In this document: positions 60,101 to 64,000 of the stretch, piece by piece
How positions within the stretch are numbered: the first letter of the stretch is position 1
How the letters are laid out: each line of letters begins with the position of its first letter
Assembly: GCA_001632425.1 (NCBI GenBank)
Contig: KV425557.1
Location: 434,001 to 498,000 of the forward strand
Source: Neolentinus lepideus HHB14362 ss-1
Taxonomy: Eukaryota > Basidiomycota > Agaricomycetes > Gloeophyllales > Gloeophyllaceae
Reading direction: 5' to 3'
DNA: 64,000 bases
The notes under the pieces: model-generated
What the model saw: the letters and a program-made list of their open reading frames with translations, nothing else
Told to the model about the DNA's origin: nothing
Database searches by the model: none
Program-made: the position numbers and the translations under genes

Positions 60101-62923
60101 CTGCTCCTGCACTGACTCATCGTCTGCGTCCATGAACTGCGATGTCCGGCCTCCTTGGGACTCTGACATTCGCAACATCTTCGGGGCTTTAGATCGACGC
60201 TTGCTAGAGTGAGGCCTTCGTCTGATACTACCGAGTTTGATCGTCGTGCCGTCTGCTTCCCCTTCATCCGTAAGATCCGAGTCGTCTTCATCACCTTCGT
60301 CGCCGTCAGCGTTCCTCCGTCGCCGCTTCTTGCCTTCCAATATACTAATGGTCCGAGTGCGCTCAAAGTGCTTCTCAAGATTCTCCATCAATATCTTCCT
60401 GTCCAAGCTCTGGCCATTATCGAGAATCTTGTCGACTCCTTTGCCTACTTCCCTCAGCATTCTAAACAGCTCCATGATTTGTGCCTCCAGCTGAGCAATC
60501 TGCTCTTCGTAGTCAGTCTTCTGCGTCTCTAGTTGGCCTTGCAACCGCTGGATGGTATCCCGCGAGATTCCCAGTTTCTCTTCCAGATGCTCAACTCTCG
60601 CCTTTAGTTCACCGACCATGCCCTCACTTCCCTGTGCAAGTTCGTCTTCTAAAGCATCCCTTTCGAGCTTCAGTTGGACGGCTTGTGCACGGGTCTGTTC
60701 GTATTGATCCTGGAGCTCTCGCACTTGTGCGGCGTCATTGAAATGAGAAATGAGCTTGTCGACGGAATAACCGAATCTGGCTTCAGCACCGCCCAATTTC
60801 CGGTCCAACACGACTTCAGAGACGATAGTATCCAAGACCTGGTAGTAGTTCGTCAAGGCTTGTCCTTCTTCGTGGACCATCGCCAAGTGAGTCAGCGTAG
60901 AAAGTAAGTGAGATCTGGCGGAGCTATTTTCCGTTTTCGCCATCAAATACTTGAAAACGTCCTCGGGGTTCGTAAGGTCCTGAAGCACTGCCTGGTCTTC
61001 GCGTTCGCGCAGAAGTTTCGCATCCTCGTCCAACCATTCCTGAAATTTGTCAAGTTGCTTCTGAATGTGAGGGACGCTAAATTCCTTGCAAAGTGCCAAG
61101 ATGCGCTGCAGGCCCGCTGACTCCATTTGCGTACGGTAGTGTAGACGAATGTCGACGTCGGTAGTTTGCTCGTGGAGACCATTAAGAAGCAATAGGTTGG
61201 CTAACTATATGGATAGACATATGAGCTCCGTGCGGTCTAGGAAAAATCAAAACAGCATACCATGTACTCATTGATACCACCGTCAACAGCGCCCGTCTTC
61301 TTGACCTCTTCACTCGCCCCGACCAGAGTGCCCATCCTGCCCCTTCCAAGCATTGTCTTCTCCCACGACTTGAACCAGTACGTGAATGGAGTTGGATTCT
61401 CATTATTTGCCTTGCTCAGTTCCTCCAGGGCCTGCACAACTATAGCTACAGTAGACACATGGTCCGTGTCATAGTACGCAAGGAAAGTTAGGGTGTCGGC
61501 AATGAGCCTGCGTGTAGCGATATGCGGGGAGTTCATAGCAGACGCCAATTGATAGACGAGGGTGGTATGACTGATAGCTTCGTTGGTCCCAGTCTACAAG
61601 ACAAGATGAGCGAAGGCCTAAGATATGCAGTTACAATATCACGGACAGCATGATTAAAGATGCGCTTCAGACACTTTGCTATCTCATATTCCATCTGAAT
61701 ATCATTATCCCGTCTATATCGACGTTCGGCATCAAAGACTAGCATGCAGACGCTTGCGAGACGCACCTATTGGCACCCTTTCTGCTGATGTGACTTAGCT
61801 GCTGTGCCAGCACAGCCGTCCCGCGAAGTTCTATAAAGTGCTCAAACCACCTGAGTTGTTATGCAGACATCAGGAGAGGTAGCCTGCAAGAAAATAAAAC
61901 CACTTACGCGACTTCGTAGCCCCGCAACGACACCTCCAGACTCGACACCTCCTTCACAGTGATGGTCTGGTCCATGAACTTCTTGATATAGTACTCAGGA
62001 GTGTAGGGACCGGCTACAGGTGCCTGCCCTGTCTCCGCCAGCCTCTTGCTCTGCTCCTCCCGCTTCTGCTCCTCCTTCCATCGTATTTGCTCGTGGTTCT
62101 GCACGATCGCCCATTTTTTGTCTATGGGCATGTCGGAAGAAACACTCTCCAGGCCTCGGGCCTGCACGACATTGTCAAATAGTGCCTCGATCTCCTCGTC
62201 TGTCTCCGGGCGCGGGAAGTTGAAATCATCCTTCTCGCCATGCCGATGGTGCAAGCCGAGCGACAGGTGTGAGAGGTGGCTGTGCGAGTCAAAGGAAGAG
62301 AGAGATGGGGCGTATCGCGACCCACGATTACCGTCTGAGCGCGTGGTCATACCTGAGGTAGGGCGAAGGGTGGAGCTGGATGTGGAAGTAGAGGGCGTAG
62401 CACCAGCAGGACCAGACGTGCTAAATTCAGGCGTGATGGGGCTCTTATGGCCCAAGGACGAGGAAGAGGAGGAAGCCTCGCTGCGCCTGAGGTGGCGGCT
62501 GTTGGCATAGGGCGTCTGTCTGCCGGAGATCAGGGTGGTCGACGAGGACGAGGCAGACGGCGCAGAGGGGTTGTAGAGTGTCGCCGAATCCGTGCTGAAC
62601 ACAGAAGCGCTCGGTGACGCAGAGCGGGCATACGGGTGATTGGACTGCGCGGCAGCGTATGCCCGTTCTCTGTCGGCCCTTCTCTGCTGCAGGTTGGCGA
62701 CGTTGAGTAGCGTACCATTTGACGTGAGCGTAGGATTGGTGATAGGGGCGGAGATGTACGGGGCCTGTCCCTTGGGTCCCTGGGATACAGTTCCGACTGG
62801 AAGTGCAGAGCGGAGTGCTGGTCCGAGTTTATCGTATGGCACGGAACGTTCGTTCAAGTCCTGGGCAGACACAGATGAGTTTCTGGGTCTCCCCTTCTTC
62901 CGACCAAGTATATTGTCCATCAT
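57172..62923 (-). CDS. diaphanous-related formin (Bni1/SepA/Cdc12 family)
   Basis: A multi-exon gene of roughly 1,700 residues from MMDNILGRKKGRPRN at 62923 (first exon to 61908) to the stop at 57172. Formins nucleate and elongate unbranched actin filaments for polarity and septation. Domains in order: serine-rich N-terminus; GTPase-binding/FH3 armadillo region (DEEIEALFDNVVQARGL onward, to about 60.9 kb); coiled coil (about 60.7-60.4 kb); FH1 with three polyproline runs (59.4-59.6 kb) that bind profilin-actin; FH2 (LKQLQWDKLPQQQ to EFYGIFKTFVTSYK, 59.3-57.9 kb); and a DAD-like basic tail (LLEKLRNGEHVGRRARRTRR). The GBD plus DAD pair implies autoinhibition released by Rho GTPase. Later internal splice sites were not all placed. 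Confidence 0.93.
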
Positions 62924-64000
62924 TGCTGAATAATCGTATCGCGCCCAGGTCCGACAGGGTCAGCAGCGGGTGTAGGACAAGTTCACTCTGGCAGCCAGCA
63001 GGAAAGGCTGAGACTGAACCCCGTGGAATAAGTCGTGAAACAGAGTGAAATCAAGCGAACAAAGCCAAAGACATAGCCCAAAGACAGAAACCTAGCACTG
63101 CGGCGAGAGGAAACAGAAATAGAGGCTGCCCTTGTTCGTTGTTGCCACCGGCGGCGACGTCGCGACAACAGGCGTCAACAACGCGTTTCGGTAAATATTG
63201 TGGACTTTGTCTTTGTCTCTGCTTGACTCTATGATCCTTGCAAGGCGGAACCATGTACCAACAGGACCAAGAAGGATGGTCCCCAACCTCGGAACGGCTC
63301 TGCGTGCCGGTTCTTGAGCGGTATCTTGAGCGGTATCTCCGGGTCTCCTACGGGCATGTACATCTGTCGTTTGTCGAGCTGCCTGATAGACTGCGATTGC
63401 ATCTTCAAACTTGTTGTCAAGGAAGCTCCAATTGCATTTCTGGTGGATGCTATCGCTCTGCTATGTCTGAATTCGCAGGATAGAAGTCTGGTAAGTTCAG
63501 ATCTGAGCTATGGACTCCGCTTTGTTAGGATAGTTTAAACTATCATGGTCATCGAGTCTAGGCTACGGTTGGCTGGCCATCCACTGTGCAATATCAAAGG
63601 CTACACTAGCTCCTCACATGTCTCGGTGCCAATCCTTTTCTCCAGGAAAAAGGCCATCATTCAATTCATACCTTTAATACCTCATTGACTTTCCAGATGT
63701 CATGTCCAACCCCAATTCCCCTCAGACGCTGCGAGTTCTCAGAACCGGCACGGGATCTGTAGGTATATAGTATTCTGTTGTAGCAGGTCCTCAGTTGTAA
63801 TCTTCATTTTTCGCCAGCTGGGACAAATATACAGAGAGCAGGTCTGCATCGATAGCAAATGCAGACAGTCGGAAGTGAAGAAGAAGCACAGCCACCTCCG
63901 CGCCACTGCGAAGCATCGAAGCGGCAAGCGGTGGCAACGTTCCCTACCACGTTCTCTTCATTCCGTCAAGTCCTCCATTCGTTACCAACACCAGTCTTTA
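62924..64000. other. formin upstream region, right window edge
   Basis: This holds the formin promoter. Plus-strand frames at 63238-63538 (with a tandem TATCTTGAGCGG duplication near 63322) have no family marks. The last 500 bp may be the flank or 5' end of a neighbouring gene outside the window. Confidence 0.4.

Overview
The window reads as nuclear DNA of a filamentous basidiomycete, most likely an Agaricomycete. About 120 introns can be placed by keeping protein families in frame. They are almost all 46-72 bp with GT-AG ends, genes lie 30-600 bp apart on both strands, and the gene set (HID1, ATG8, fungal formin, sconB/MET30 F-box-WD40, kinase-RasGEF fusion, decayed F-box relics) is fungal. 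All gene models below were built by eye from reading frame, splice signals and family motifs. There is no transcript support.

Left part (1-16 kb): an orphan copia-type gag ORF; L-serine/threonine dehydratase; PET100 (cytochrome oxidase assembly); a SET-domain methyltransferase divergent from PET100; a decayed F-box/LRR gene; the DNA polymerase delta small subunit POLD2; a 3-kb region without a convincing gene but with a repeated 20-bp motif; a single-pass membrane protein of unknown role; and glutamate decarboxylase.

16.2-17.4 kb: a 905-bp assembly gap (N) sits inside a transposon with 94-bp terminal inverted repeats and a perfect 9-bp target duplication, typical of Mutator-like elements. 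A gene-poor stretch with an F-box relic follows.

20-39.5 kb: a dense block. HID1 (13 exons); an inverted fragment of an M28 aminopeptidase; ATG8; the intact secreted M28 aminopeptidase; a RAD51 paralogue (RAD57/XRCC3 type); ER glucosidase I (GH63, 16 exons); a serine-rich unknown protein; an MFS drug-type transporter with a 12-nt exon; and GSK3 kinase.

39.5-45 kb: gene-poor, with two related decayed phosphotransferase-like relics.

45-63 kb: a MET30/sconB-like F-box WD40 protein; an 18-exon fusion of an N-terminal helical region, a TKL-like kinase and a RasGEF; tRNA-Leu; COQ7; a complex I B15/NDUFB4-like subunit with an 11-nt exon; an RBM5/10-like RRM plus G-patch splicing protein; and a diaphanous-type formin.

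Themes: mitochondrial respiration (PET100, COQ7, NDUFB4-like), signalling and polarity (GSK3, kinase-RasGEF, formin), autophagy and secretion (ATG8, HID1, GH63, aminopeptidase), and genome maintenance (POLD2, RAD51 paralogue). No secondary-metabolite cluster, CRISPR array or operon is seen. The less ordinary items are the kinase-RasGEF fusion, the TIR element spanning the gap, five GC-AG introns and two micro-exons.
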